Positions 32,354 through 41,373 of a stretch of 64,000 nt of DNA are shown one piece after another. Every line of letters begins with the position of its first letter. The first letter of the stretch is position 1. The translations under genes and the position numbers were made by a program. Under the pieces are notes generated by a model, which was not told the DNA's origin, searched no databases, and saw only the letters and a list, made by a program, of their open reading frames with translations. This stretch comes from CAZOHG01 sp964579725. Lineage in GTDB: Bacteria; Zhuqueibacterota; JdFR-76; BMS3Abin05. Location of the stretch: positions 66,044 through 130,043 of the forward strand of contig CAZOHG010000002.1 in the NCBI GenBank assembly GCA_964579725.1, written 5' to 3'.

Positions 32354-34945
32354 ATGAGAAAACAACAACCGTTTCGGGCCAATCTTTTCTTTCTTTTGCT
32401 TTTCGGACTCAGTCAAATGGCCTTTGCCCGATCGCAAAAGCACTCCGAATCGGTTCAAAAAGTATTGGTAGCTTTTCCCTTGGGTTCCGAGCACGTGCAG
32501 TTAGACGGCAAACTGACGGAGAAATTCTGGCTAAAAATCCCGGCTACCGACGATTTTGTTCAACAAGACCCCCGGGAAAACGCTCCCCCTTCTGAAAAAA
32601 CGCGCGTTCGGGTTGCGTACAATCGGCAGTTTCTTTACGTCGGCATTCAGGCTCTGGACTCCCGGCCCGATTTTATTGTGGGGCAGCTTACCCGTCGCGA
32701 CCAAAATTCTTCTTCCGACTGGCTTGCCGTCATGATCGACAGCTACCACGATTTTCAGACAGCCTTCTATTTTGCCCTGAACGCTGCCGGGGTACGGATG
32801 GACAAACTCATTACGAACGACGGCGATTCGGAAGACCCGAATTGGGACCCCGTCTGGAACGGAGCGGTTTCCCGAAACAAAACCGGCTGGAGCGCCGAAT
32901 TCCAAATCCCTTTTAGCCAAATTCGCTTTTCCTCACAAAAAGAACAGGTCTGGGGTTTTCAGATTTGCCGCAAAATTCAACGGCTGCACGAAATCGACTA
33001 TTGGTCGCCCGAGCCCAAAGACGCCGCCGGGATTGTGTCTAATTTCGGGGAATTGAGGGGCCTTGCGGGAATCCCTTCCCCCAAAAAATGGGAACTTTTG
33101 CCGTACGGCCTGATTTCCGCCAGTCGCTCCAACCAAAACCCGAACAATCCCTTTAAACAGGGCGTTTCCTTTTCCCGAAACGCGGGGATCGATGTGAAGT
33201 ACGGCCTGACCAGTAATCTGACCCTCAACGCCACGGCCAATCCCGATTTCGGACAGGTGGAGGCGGATCCGTCTGAATTGAATTTGACGGCGTACGAAAC
33301 CTATTTTGAAGAGAAGCGTCCCTTTTTTGTGGAGGGCAAGAATATTTTCGACGAAAATTTAGCTCTTAGCGGGAATTCGGCCTATTCCGAGAATCTCTTC
33401 TACTCCCGACGAATCGGCGGTGCGCCCCACTACCAACCCGCTTCTGTCAATGCTGATTCCATTTCGATCCCAAAACAAACCCGCATTTTGGGAGCGGCAA
33501 AGATTACGGGAAAAACAAGCAACGGCTGGTCCGTGGGCTTTTTAGATGCGGTCACCGGCGAAGAAAAAGCTCTCGTACAGGGAAATTCTTACCGGCGGCA
33601 GGTGATTGTGGAGCCGCGCACCAATTACGGTGTCGCGCGCCTCATGCGGGATTTTCGTAACGGCCGCACCTCGGTGGGGGGAATTTTGACCCATGTGAAC
33701 CGTTCCCTGCCCAATTCGCATTTTTTCTTTTTGCCAAAGCAGGCCACCACAGGTGGAATCGATTTGTGGCACCGTTGGGGACACGACACCTACGCCGTGA
33801 AATTCTCGCTTTTCGGAAGTTCCGTTTCCGGCCACAAGGAAGCCCTTCAGCGCATTCAACGCTCGTCAGCACACTATTTTCAGCGTCCCGATGCGAAACA
33901 TGTCCATTTCGATCCCAATCGTACCCGACTTTCGGGCCTGGCTTCGGTCTTTTTTGTGGGGAAAATCGCCCAAGGCCACTGGCGCGGCGGAGTGGGGTAC
34001 GTGACACGAACGCCTGGATTTGAAGCCAATGACATCGGCTACATGCGTCGCGCGGATTTTTTGACCGCCTTTTACTGGTCCGGGTTTATTCACTACGCCC
34101 CGGGGCGAATTTTCAGAAACTACTCGATTACCCACAACCTTTGGACAACCTACAATTACGGGGGGGAGCGCAAGGTTTTGGGCGGCAATGTAAGTACACA
34201 CTTTCGCTTTTTGAATTACTGGGAAGGCTATTTTCGGCTTGACCGCACTTCCCGCACACTGGATTTTGCCGCCCTTCGGGGCGGGCCTGCCCTGCTTGAA
34301 CCCGCTCAAACAGCCCTTTGGTTTGGATTTTCGTCGGACAAGCGTCAGCCCACTTCCTTCACATTGGACGGCGGCTTTCAGCACGACGATAAAATTTCGT
34401 GGAATGCTCAGGTGGAACCGGGCATTTTTGTCCGTCCTTCCGGTCGTTTCAATTTTTCCCTCTCGGCAGCTTATTACCCGACTCTCAATGACTTACAATT
34501 TTTCTCCTCCGAAATCGACGGCAAAGGACGGACGATTTACAGACTGGCACAACTCCAACAGCGTACGTTGGCCCTGACCCTGCGGCTAAATTACACCCTC
34601 ACACCCAATCTGAGCATTCAGTTCTACGGCCAACCCTACATTTCGGCAGGCACCTATTCCAACTTTAAAGAAGTCACCCGCCCGCGAGCTGCCGATTACG
34701 CTGCCCGATTTGAACTGTTGAATGATGACTACTCTTACAGTTTTCATTTCCGGCAGTTTCGCTCCAATCTGGTGCTGCGTTGGGAATACCGGCCGGGGTC
34801 TACACTATTTTTGGTGTGGTCACAAGGACGAACCGGATTATCTTCGGAGAACGGCTTGCATTTGGGGCCGGATTTCAAAGCGCTTTGGCGGGACAAGGGT
34901 GAAGAAGTGCTTTTGCTAAAACTAAACTATTGGCTGACACCGTGA
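32354..34945 (+). CDS. DUF5916 outer-membrane protein with CBM9-like N-domain
   Basis: An 863-residue protein with a signal peptide (about 1-25). Residues about 45-225 form a CBM9/DOMON-like beta-sandwich (LDGKLTEKFWLKIP, GWSAEFQIPFSQIRF). The DUF5916 region follows (DVKYGLTSNLTLNATANPDF, GQVEADPSELNLTAYETYF, EKRPFFVEGKNIF). The C-terminal half has alternating aromatic beta strands typical of an outer-membrane barrel and ends in LNYWLTP. The family is common in Bacteroidetes-like and FCB bacteria, and its function is unknown. It appears to be a single-gene unit between two terminators. Confidence 0.88.
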   Translation: MRKQQPFRANLFFLLLFGLSQMAFARSQKHSESVQKVLVAFPLGSEHVQLDGKLTEKFWLKIPATDDFVQQDPRENAPPSEKTRVRVAYNRQFLYVGIQALDSRPDFIVGQLTRRDQNSSSDWLAVMIDSYHDFQTAFYFALNAAGVRMDKLITNDGDSEDPNWDPVWNGAVSRNKTGWSAEFQIPFSQIRFSSQKEQVWGFQICRKIQRLHEIDYWSPEPKDAAGIVSNFGELRGLAGIPSPKKWELLPYGLISASRSNQNPNNPFKQGVSFSRNAGIDVKYGLTSNLTLNATANPDFGQVEADPSELNLTAYETYFEEKRPFFVEGKNIFDENLALSGNSAYSENLFYSRRIGGAPHYQPASVNADSISIPKQTRILGAAKITGKTSNGWSVGFLDAVTGEEKALVQGNSYRRQVIVEPRTNYGVARLMRDFRNGRTSVGGILTHVNRSLPNSHFFFLPKQATTGGIDLWHRWGHDTYAVKFSLFGSSVSGHKEALQRIQRSSAHYFQRPDAKHVHFDPNRTRLSGLASVFFVGKIAQGHWRGGVGYVTRTPGFEANDIGYMRRADFLTAFYWSGFIHYAPGRIFRNYSITHNLWTTYNYGGERKVLGGNVSTHFRFLNYWEGYFRLDRTSRTLDFAALRGGPALLEPAQTALWFGFSSDKRQPTSFTLDGGFQHDDKISWNAQVEPGIFVRPSGRFNFSLSAAYYPTLNDLQFFSSEIDGKGRTIYRLAQLQQRTLALTLRLNYTLTPNLSIQFYGQPYISAGTYSNFKEVTRPRAADYAARFELLNDDYSYSFHFRQFRSNLVLRWEYRPGSTLFLVWSQGRTGLSSENGLHLGPDFKALWRDKGEEVLLLKLNYWLTP

Positions 34946-34968
34946 GAATATTTTCCTGCGCTAATTGG

Positions 34969-34988
34969 CAGGCGGGGCGCCTGATTTT
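34969..34988 (+). terminator. Hairpin terminator after the DUF5916 gene
   Basis: CAGGCG-GGG-CGCCTG (34969-34983) followed by ATTTT lies 24 bp after the stop codon. The stem is short and the T-tract weak. Confidence 0.5.
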
Positions 34989-35100
34989 CGACTGTGCGAA
35001 AAAGCTTCTCCCCAAAAGTTATTAGTGAAAAGGGGACAACAGTTTTTGAAAACTCAATTTCATTGATTCGTATTGATCTCTGACAAATGAGGAGAATCCA

Positions 35101-36759
35101 ATGGGACCCGATCTAAAAAAGCGAACCATTCGTGAATTGATTTACACAAGTTTCCGGCTGTACGGCGCTCAAAACGCCCTCTCAATGGTAAAAGATTCCC
35201 CCTTCACCTATTCCGAATTAGAAGCATTGGTCAAACAAATCGCACGCGTGCTTCAGTGGAAAAGGCTCAAAAAGGGAGATCGCGTAGCGTTGCTCAGCGA
35301 AAACAGTCCCCTTTGGGGAGCTACCTATCTGGCCACCGTCAGTTCGGGGCGTGTGATTGTACCGATTTTAACCGAATTTCATCCCACGCAAATCCACCAC
35401 ATTATTCGGAATTCGGGTGCACGCCTGCTGTTTACCACACGGAAATTGGCCTCCAAATTAGAAGACGGACGACTGGGAGACCTGGAGTGCATTCTGGCGC
35501 TGGACGATTTTGAATTTGAAGTCAATGGTTACCGAAGCAATACCCTGACCAAAGCAATTTTGGCCGCCGAGGAAAACACCAAGCAACTGCAAGAATTCCC
35601 CCCCGAAGAAGAAGACGTTGCCACCATCATTTACACCTCGGGCACAACCGGAAATTCAAAGGGCGTTATGTTAACGCATAAAAATATTGTGTCCAATATC
35701 ATAAGTGCGTCCGGCGTATTGGATGCCGGGACAACCGATCGCTTCCTTTCCATTCTCCCGCTTTCCCATGCTTACGAGGGGGCCATGGGATTTTTGGCGC
35801 CCCTTTATTTGGGTTCAAGCATTTACTACATTGAGGGGCTGCCCACGGCCATGAATCTTTTGCCCGCCATGCAAAAAATAAAACCTACCATTATGTTGTC
35901 CGTCCCGCTTATTATGGAAAAAATTTACAAGAAAAAGGTGCAGGCGGAAATAAAAAAGAAAAAATTTACCCGCGATTTGTACAGAATCGGCTTTTTCCGC
36001 AAATTCTTGCACAAATTGGCAGGGAAAAAACTTTTGGAGGCGTTTGGGGGGCACATGCGGTTTTTTGTATTTGGCGGCGCCGCTATGATTCCGGAGGTAG
36101 AAATTTTCATGCGAGAGGCGCACATCCCGTACACCACGGGCTACGGGCTAACCGAGGCCTCGCCCCTGCTGACTGCCAATCCCCTTGACAGAGTGAAATT
36201 GAACTCGCCCGGGCCTGCCGTTCCAGATGTGACGCTGAAGATTGTGGATGCCGATTCTACAGGTGTTGGGGAAATCTACGCCAAGGGGCCCAACATCATG
36301 AAAGGATACTTCAATAACCCGGAGGCCACCCAAGAGGTGTTAACACCCGACGGATGGTTGGTGACCGGTGATCGCGGATTTTTGGACGAAGATGGCTACC
36401 TTTTCATTAAAGGACGCTCTAAAAACGTCATCGTAGGGCCGAGCGGCGAAAACATTTTTCCGGAGCAGATTGAGGAAGTCCTGTACGAATCCCCTTACGT
36501 GGTGGAAGCCCTCGTTTTAGAACGCGACCGCCGGCTAATCGCCAAGGTTTATTTGGATTACGACGTACTTGACCAGGAATTTGCGGGACTTTCGGAGGCC
36601 GAAATGAAAGCAAAAATACAGGAAATTCTAAACAATCTCAAACAAACGGTGAACAAACGGGTTTCCAGTTTTTCCCGCATTCACGAAATTTACGAACAAC
36701 CGGAGCCTTTTCAAAAAACACCCACCAAAAAAATTAAGCGGTATTTGTACCAGCAATAG
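35101..36759 (+). CDS. AMP-binding long-chain acyl-CoA ligase
   Basis: A 552-residue adenylate-forming enzyme. The P-loop motif IIYTSGTTGNSKGVMLTH lies at about 179-196. GYGLTEASPLL (A5), GWLVTGDRGFLDEDGYLFI (A7/A8 hinge) and the C-terminal GRSKNVIVGPSGENIFPEQI follow. The catalytic Lys is probably in the C-terminal KTPTKKIKRYL. The order and length fit long-chain fatty-acid-CoA ligases of the FadD15/FAA type, which activate fatty acids through acyl-AMP on the inner face of the membrane. An ATGAGGAG site precedes the ATG. It is a single gene, with no other fatty-acid genes nearby. Confidence 0.92.
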   Translation: MGPDLKKRTIRELIYTSFRLYGAQNALSMVKDSPFTYSELEALVKQIARVLQWKRLKKGDRVALLSENSPLWGATYLATVSSGRVIVPILTEFHPTQIHHIIRNSGARLLFTTRKLASKLEDGRLGDLECILALDDFEFEVNGYRSNTLTKAILAAEENTKQLQEFPPEEEDVATIIYTSGTTGNSKGVMLTHKNIVSNIISASGVLDAGTTDRFLSILPLSHAYEGAMGFLAPLYLGSSIYYIEGLPTAMNLLPAMQKIKPTIMLSVPLIMEKIYKKKVQAEIKKKKFTRDLYRIGFFRKFLHKLAGKKLLEAFGGHMRFFVFGGAAMIPEVEIFMREAHIPYTTGYGLTEASPLLTANPLDRVKLNSPGPAVPDVTLKIVDADSTGVGEIYAKGPNIMKGYFNNPEATQEVLTPDGWLVTGDRGFLDEDGYLFIKGRSKNVIVGPSGENIFPEQIEEVLYESPYVVEALVLERDRRLIAKVYLDYDVLDQEFAGLSEAEMKAKIQEILNNLKQTVNKRVSSFSRIHEIYEQPEPFQKTPTKKIKRYLYQQ

Positions 36760-36847
36760 TGCTCGGGTTGAGGTAGAAATAGGAAGCCACTCCGTCGGCT
36801 GAAAACGATAAATTCTAATAAAAATAAGACCTCAGTTTAAATTTTTA

Positions 36848-36876
36848 TTGCTTTTTTTGGAATTGCTTCATATATT
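36848..36876 (+). promoter_or_regulatory. Promoter for the small lipoprotein gene
   Basis: TTGCTT (36848-36853), 17-bp spacer, TATATT (36871-36876), 87 bp before the start codon. Confidence 0.55.
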
Positions 36877-36963
36877 TTTTTGACCCAAGCACATGAGGAA
36901 AAAGTTAGATTGTGTACGGTAAAAAGCTTGCCAAATGAGAAACCTTGGGAAGGAGGTGTTCAC

Positions 36964-37143
36964 ATGATACGAAAAATGGTGGTGGTCGCATTATTGGTTG
37001 CTTTACCGACGTTTGTCTTAAGCTACGGTTGCAGTCAAAAAAAAGAAGCAGCAAAAAAGGAAACGAAAATCGAGCAGAAAACAGCCCCGGCGGAAACAAC
37101 GGCTGTTGACACGACTGTTCACGACACAACAGCAACAAAGTAG
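36964..37143 (+). CDS. Small Lys/Thr-rich lipoprotein
   Basis: A 59-residue protein with an AAGGAGGTG ribosome site 5 bases before ATG, which argues for this start over an upstream in-frame one. MIRKMVVVALLVALPTFVL leads to a lipobox SYGC, so Cys24 should be lipidated. The mature part is only about 36 residues, rich in Lys, Glu, Thr and Ala (KKEAAKKETKIEQK), with no fold expected. Such tiny lipoproteins are often abundant envelope components; no specific function can be given. Confidence 0.75.
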   Translation: MIRKMVVVALLVALPTFVLSYGCSQKKEAAKKETKIEQKTAPAETTAVDTTVHDTTATK

Positions 37144-37326
37144 TTCCAATTCAATCCGCCAAAAGGTGGATTTGGCCCATAGCAGTGACTCCCACATGCT
37201 GCAATGGAGCGCGCGTTTTTTAAAAACTGACCATTTAGTCGACTTGTTTGCACTGGCAAACAGGAATGCAGAGGTTGCGGCTATTGGGTCACCGATTCAG
37301 CATCCCGGACGGCAAGCTTTTTCAGG
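37144..37326 (+). other. Stretch between lipoprotein stop and terminator
   Basis: About 180 bases before a strong terminator, with no convincing reading frame. It is either a long 3' untranslated region of the lipoprotein mRNA or a small RNA. I found no promoter and no match to SRP RNA, 6S RNA, tmRNA or RNase P landmarks. Confidence 0.3.
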
Positions 37327-37355
37327 GAGATCGCGGAAACGCGATCTCTTTTTTT
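37327..37355 (+). terminator. Strong rho-independent terminator
   Basis: GAGATCGCG (37327-37335), GAAA tetraloop, CGCGATCTC (37340-37348), then seven T. The GNRA loop and perfect 9-bp stem make it very stable. The following ~210 bp to the MFS gene hold no recognisable gene. Confidence 0.93.
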
Positions 37356-37567
37356 ATATCGGATGAAAGAACAAAAATCGCGGCTACTTTCGGGGCGGAA
37401 ATTTCCCCGAATAAATGGAACCAGGCATCTGAAAACCGGTCCGAAAAAATCGGCTTACGCGTCGAGAGAGCTGCGCAGTGGTTGATTTTTTTTCAGATGA
37501 AATTTGCTCCAATAGTGAAGCAGTTACTCAAAGGTTTGGAAAAATTCTGAGGCAATCGTAGAGGCAC

Positions 37568-39799
37568 ATGGCCATTTCAGCCAAAACACAAAGAGGGGCG
37601 TACGCTCCGTTGGAACTCAGTCCTGCTCTGAAACAGAAAGGACAGCGAATTTACCTCTGGTTCACCGGAATCAATGCCCTTTCTTACATTTCGCTGGCCG
37701 AAAGTATTCTCATTCTCTACGCTTTGAAATTGGGCGGTTCGGATGCCTACGTGGCCGTGCTGACTTCCTTTTTGTACTTGACCATGCCTTTTATGCTGCT
37801 CGGCAAAAGCCTGGTGGGAAAATTAGGGGCGGCAAGGGCCCAGGCGCTTAGTTGGTTTCTGCGCAACCTTTCGGCAGCCTTGATGATTCTCGCCCCCGTT
37901 GTTGCCCGAAAATTCTCGGTGACCGCCGGGTTGGATTTACTTCTACTGGCGGCTTTTCTTTTCTTTACCTTTCGAAGCATGGGCATTGTTTCGTCCACCC
38001 CCATTGTTGGAGAGATTACCTCGGAACAAGACCGGGGCGTTTTTATTTCGAAGGTTTTTATGACCTTCAACATCCTATCGCTTTTGTTGATGGTCGTCCT
38101 CACTTTTCTTTTGGATCGTTACAACTCGGTGACCACCTTCCAGTTTATTATTTTGTTTGGCGTGACCATGGGTGTGATTTCCAGCTACCTTATTTTACAC
38201 GTGCCGGAATCTCCTCAAGCCCGGATTTCGGGCAGGGAAAAGCTCCATTCCGCCTACCGCTTTATTACAGGCCACCCGGCGGCGTTCCGTTTGCTGATTA
38301 GCTGGAGTGCCATTTCAATGGCTATTATGTTTGTGGTTCCCATCAGTGTGGTGGTTGTTAAAAAGGGGTACGGGCTTTCAGACCACATTGCTCTCCTTTT
38401 TATTATTGTCCAATTTTTGGGAAACATTTACGGTTCCTACACAAACAAACTTTTGCTTGACCATGTGGGGTCGCGGCCGCTCATTATTTTGGCCACATTC
38501 GGTCTCCTATTTGTGCAGCTCATGTGGGTTGCCGCCCCGGCCCACGCTTCTTTCGCCTTTCTTTTGCTGTTGTTTTTTATTCTGGGGGCAACGCTTTCCG
38601 GCACACAGACCTCACTTTCCCACTATTTTTTGAGCACCATCCCAATTTCCAAACGCGTGGGGGCCTCCATGTTTATTAACATCGCCGGCGGTTTGGTCGC
38701 CGGTGTGACCGGGTCGATTCTGGCAGGAGGTTTTCTGCGCTTTTTGCACCACGTCATTCAAAATCAATTGCTGGTGTACAAAATCTATTTCGGGGTTGTG
38801 GCGCTGATTGAAGTGTTTGTCATCGCCACTGCATTTCGCTTGAAACGCCAGAAGGAACGCCGGGTGTCGGACGTGTTGGGAATGTTTTTTTCTTTTCGGG
38901 ATTGGCGAGCCATTTACACCCTGCAAAAACTTTCCCGCCCAACCCGTGAACAAGAGGACATGTCCATTGTAAACAAACTTCAAGGCATTGCTTCCGATTT
39001 GGGAGAAGATGTATTGGTGAACTACCTGGAATCGCCGCGATTTACCATTCGCGGGAAGGCCTTGCAGGCGCTCAATCAGATCGAAATCTCACCCCAAACC
39101 GCCAGGCGAATCGTGCAAGAGCTTCAGCAGGGTGAATTTACAACGGCCCATCTGGCTGCCGAGCTTTTGGGCGATCACGGAGTAACCGAAGCCATCCCTT
39201 CTCTCCGAAAGGCATTGCAGTCAAAAGACATTTTTTTGCAGGGCAAGGCCATGCTGGCACTGGTTCGGCTACGCGACGAAGCCTCGTACAGCGCCATAAT
39301 AAGCATTTTCAGGCAAACGAACAATCCGCGAATACTGATTTACGGAGCCCGCGCTATTGGTTTAATGGGAAAGCGGGGAAATATTGCCCTTTTGCTCGAA
39401 AAAATTCGGCTGAATTCCCTGCCGGAACACGTGCGGGACGAAATCCTCTACGACGCGTGCGATATGATCGGTATCGGAAATGAGTTTTACAATTTCTTCA
39501 ATTTATTCAAACGGTCACCAGAATCCGGTATTTTGGCCCTGCAGGATTTTATTGCCCAACAATTGGCCGGAAAACCCGAAGTCGCCCAGAAAATTCTGGA
39601 CGTCATCGAAGCCATCCGAGACAAGGGGGACTCGAAAAATCTGCTCCTTCAACTATTTACACTCCCCGCCTTTGAAAACGACCTGATTATTTCGGAATTG
39701 GACACTTTTGTGAAACATTGCCGGACAGAAAAAATCGATGAAAAAATAATTTTCAGTTTACTTCTCATTTCGGCCAAAATTTTGGCCGAAAAAAAATAA
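37568..39799 (+). CDS. MFS transporter fused to C-terminal HEAT repeats
   Basis: A 743-residue protein. Residues about 25-425 form 12 hydrophobic segments typical of major facilitator proteins (LYALKLGGSDAYVAVLTSFL, GATLSGTQTSLSHYFLS). After a Lys/Arg-rich linker (RLKRQKERR), residues about 480-740 are cytoplasmic and built of helical HEAT/PBS-lyase-like repeats: GKALQALNQIEISP, AAELLGDHGVTEAIPSLRKA, GKAMLALVRLRDEASYSAI and ARAIGLMGKRGNIALLLEKI. Such repeats bind proteins, so the tail may couple transport to a partner. The substrate is unknown. An AGAGG site precedes the ATG. It stands alone between a terminator and a promoter. Confidence 0.85.
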   Translation: MAISAKTQRGAYAPLELSPALKQKGQRIYLWFTGINALSYISLAESILILYALKLGGSDAYVAVLTSFLYLTMPFMLLGKSLVGKLGAARAQALSWFLRNLSAALMILAPVVARKFSVTAGLDLLLLAAFLFFTFRSMGIVSSTPIVGEITSEQDRGVFISKVFMTFNILSLLLMVVLTFLLDRYNSVTTFQFIILFGVTMGVISSYLILHVPESPQARISGREKLHSAYRFITGHPAAFRLLISWSAISMAIMFVVPISVVVVKKGYGLSDHIALLFIIVQFLGNIYGSYTNKLLLDHVGSRPLIILATFGLLFVQLMWVAAPAHASFAFLLLLFFILGATLSGTQTSLSHYFLSTIPISKRVGASMFINIAGGLVAGVTGSILAGGFLRFLHHVIQNQLLVYKIYFGVVALIEVFVIATAFRLKRQKERRVSDVLGMFFSFRDWRAIYTLQKLSRPTREQEDMSIVNKLQGIASDLGEDVLVNYLESPRFTIRGKALQALNQIEISPQTARRIVQELQQGEFTTAHLAAELLGDHGVTEAIPSLRKALQSKDIFLQGKAMLALVRLRDEASYSAIISIFRQTNNPRILIYGARAIGLMGKRGNIALLLEKIRLNSLPEHVRDEILYDACDMIGIGNEFYNFFNLFKRSPESGILALQDFIAQQLAGKPEVAQKILDVIEAIRDKGDSKNLLLQLFTLPAFENDLIISELDTFVKHCRTEKIDEKIIFSLLLISAKILAEKK

Positions 39800-39946
39800 G
39801 CAAAACCGCCGGGAAGTTCACTGCGTCTCCCAATTTTAGCAGGTCACAGCGCCCTTCTAATTGCTTCAACTCGGTGAGGAAAAAAAACCAAAAGCGGTTT
39901 GTGTGTGTAAAAAATTCTCGAGAAATGTCCCTTGCCAATTTTTTTT

Positions 39947-39976
39947 CTTGCCTTTTCGAAGGGAATTGATTATACT
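39947..39976 (+). promoter_or_regulatory. Promoter upstream of the small gene cluster
   Basis: TTGCCT (39947-39952), 18-bp spacer, TATACT (39971-39976), about 90 bp upstream of the 40066 gene. Confidence 0.5.
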
Positions 39977-40065
39977 AAAAACAGAAATGGTCAATCCCAA
40001 AATTCGATTTCTCCTTTTTTTACAATCCTCAAAAAGCCCGGTTGGGTAAACGGTTTTACACATTA

Positions 40066-40338
40066 ATGAATAAATTGGTTTTCGTCGAGAGTACGTCAAC
40101 GTACAAAAATCCGGTAACGCCCCGGGTTTTGATTGTCAGGGGAAAACGTTTTCCCGTCAGAACGGTGTTGCGGCGCGCGAAAATTCAAGCCCCCAAAGCA
40201 CCTTCTTCGACGCAACTCTATTTTCAGATGGAACTGAAGGACGGCCAAATTGTGGAAGTTTTTTTCGATGAAACCCGGCGCGAGTGGTTCCTCAAAGATT
40301 ACGAGTCGTTTCAAATCGACTCCGATTTCCGGGAATAG
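40066..40338 (+). CDS. Small hypothetical protein
   Basis: About 90 residues, unrecognised. The sequence looks like a real small beta-rich domain: RVLIVRGKRFPVRTVLRRAK, then STQLYFQMELKDGQIVEVFF, and EWFLKDYES. The ATG at 40066 has no clear ribosome site; a TTG at 40042 is an alternative. A promoter-like sequence lies 90 bp upstream, so translation may begin from a short leader. It is 129 bp before the Mth938-like gene. Confidence 0.6.
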   Translation: MNKLVFVESTSTYKNPVTPRVLIVRGKRFPVRTVLRRAKIQAPKAPSSTQLYFQMELKDGQIVEVFFDETRREWFLKDYESFQIDSDFRE

Positions 40339-40466
40339 GGCACCGGGCAAATAGCACGACATTTTTCTTTAAACACAAATAGTTGCAACAAAATTTTTCC
40401 TTCTAATCCGGTCGGCAATCGGCCCGTTGTTTCACCCTTAAAATATTCGGGGAGGATTTCGAATCG

Positions 40467-40808
40467 ATGATTTCCGAATACAAATTCGGCAAAATGATTG
40501 TGGACGGCAACGCTTATTTTCACGACCTCATTTTAACGCCCGGCGGCGTGATCCCCGACTGGTGGCGGAAGGAAAGTCACCGTCTCGACATTGAGGATAT
40601 TCGTTCCGTCCTCGACACACAACAGCCGGAAATCCTCGTCGTGGGGACGGGTAAATTCGGCCTAATGAAAATTCCTGCAGAAACCCGCGCGTGGCTTAAA
40701 AGCAAAGGGATTGAATTGGTCGCCGAACGGACAACACAGGCCGTTCACCGGTACAATCATCTGGTTCAAAACCGAAAGGTGGTCGGTGCATTTCACCTAA
40801 CCTGTTAA
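40467..40808 (+). CDS. Mth938-like domain protein (NDUFAF3 family)
   Basis: A 113-residue single-domain protein of the Mth938/NDUFAF3 fold: YKFGKMIVDGNAYFHDLIL, then EILVVGTGKFGLMKIP and ARTKGIELVAE-type helix-strand elements (here WLKSKGIELVAERTT). Eukaryotic members help assemble complex I; bacterial ones are uncharacterised. GGGGAGGA lies upstream of the ATG. It is 19 bp before the archaemetzincin gene, suggesting a shared transcript, though no functional link is known. Confidence 0.87.
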   Translation: MISEYKFGKMIVDGNAYFHDLILTPGGVIPDWWRKESHRLDIEDIRSVLDTQQPEILVVGTGKFGLMKIPAETRAWLKSKGIELVAERTTQAVHRYNHLVQNRKVVGAFHLTC

Positions 40809-40827
40809 AGCGGGAGAACATTCCGTC

Positions 40828-41373
40828 ATGGCGGTTTCAGGTCCACGTATTTTGCTCATTCCGTTTTCCGGCGTCCCGGAATATTTTTTGGCGCCCCTTC
40901 GAAAACAGCTTGAGCGAATATTCGGGATTCCGGTTCAGTTATTTTCCGAAATCACAGTGCCCCAAAACGCCTTTGTACCAAAACGACGCCAATATTTGGC
41001 GGACGCCTTCCTCGAAAAGCTGGTTCCTTTTAAACAAAAGCCCAATGACCACCTCCTTGGGGTCACTTCTGAGGATCTGTTTTCGGGAAAATTGAATTTT
41101 GTCTTTGGCGTTGCCAGCTCTGCAACGAGGACAGCGGTTATTTCCACGGCGCGCCTCTCGCCCGAATTTTACGGTCTTCCCCCCGACGAGAATCTTTTCC
41201 AAAAACGAATTTTAAAAGAAGCCGTGCACGAATTGGGGCACACATTCGGTTTGCCCCACTGTCCCAATCCCCGTTGCGTCATGCATTTTTCCAACAGCAT
41301 TTTGGACACAGATAAGAAAGGAGCCCTATTTTGTCCGAATTGTCTCCAAAAACTCAAGCCAACATTAAGGTAG
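40828..41373 (+). CDS. amzA: Archaemetzincin-family zinc metalloprotease
   Basis: A 181-residue protein with the complete archaemetzincin signature: HELGHTFGLPH (zinc His134, His138 and His144; catalytic Glu135), followed by the four-Cys structural zinc site (Cys145, Cys150, Cys169, Cys172) and the Met-turn Met152. Archaemetzincins are mostly archaeal and vertebrate, with scattered bacterial members; their natural substrates are unknown. No signal peptide is seen, so it is probably cytoplasmic. GGGAG precedes the ATG. Its last 43 bp overlap the next gene in another frame. Confidence 0.93.
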   Translation: MAVSGPRILLIPFSGVPEYFLAPLRKQLERIFGIPVQLFSEITVPQNAFVPKRRQYLADAFLEKLVPFKQKPNDHLLGVTSEDLFSGKLNFVFGVASSATRTAVISTARLSPEFYGLPPDENLFQKRILKEAVHELGHTFGLPHCPNPRCVMHFSNSILDTDKKGALFCPNCLQKLKPTLR

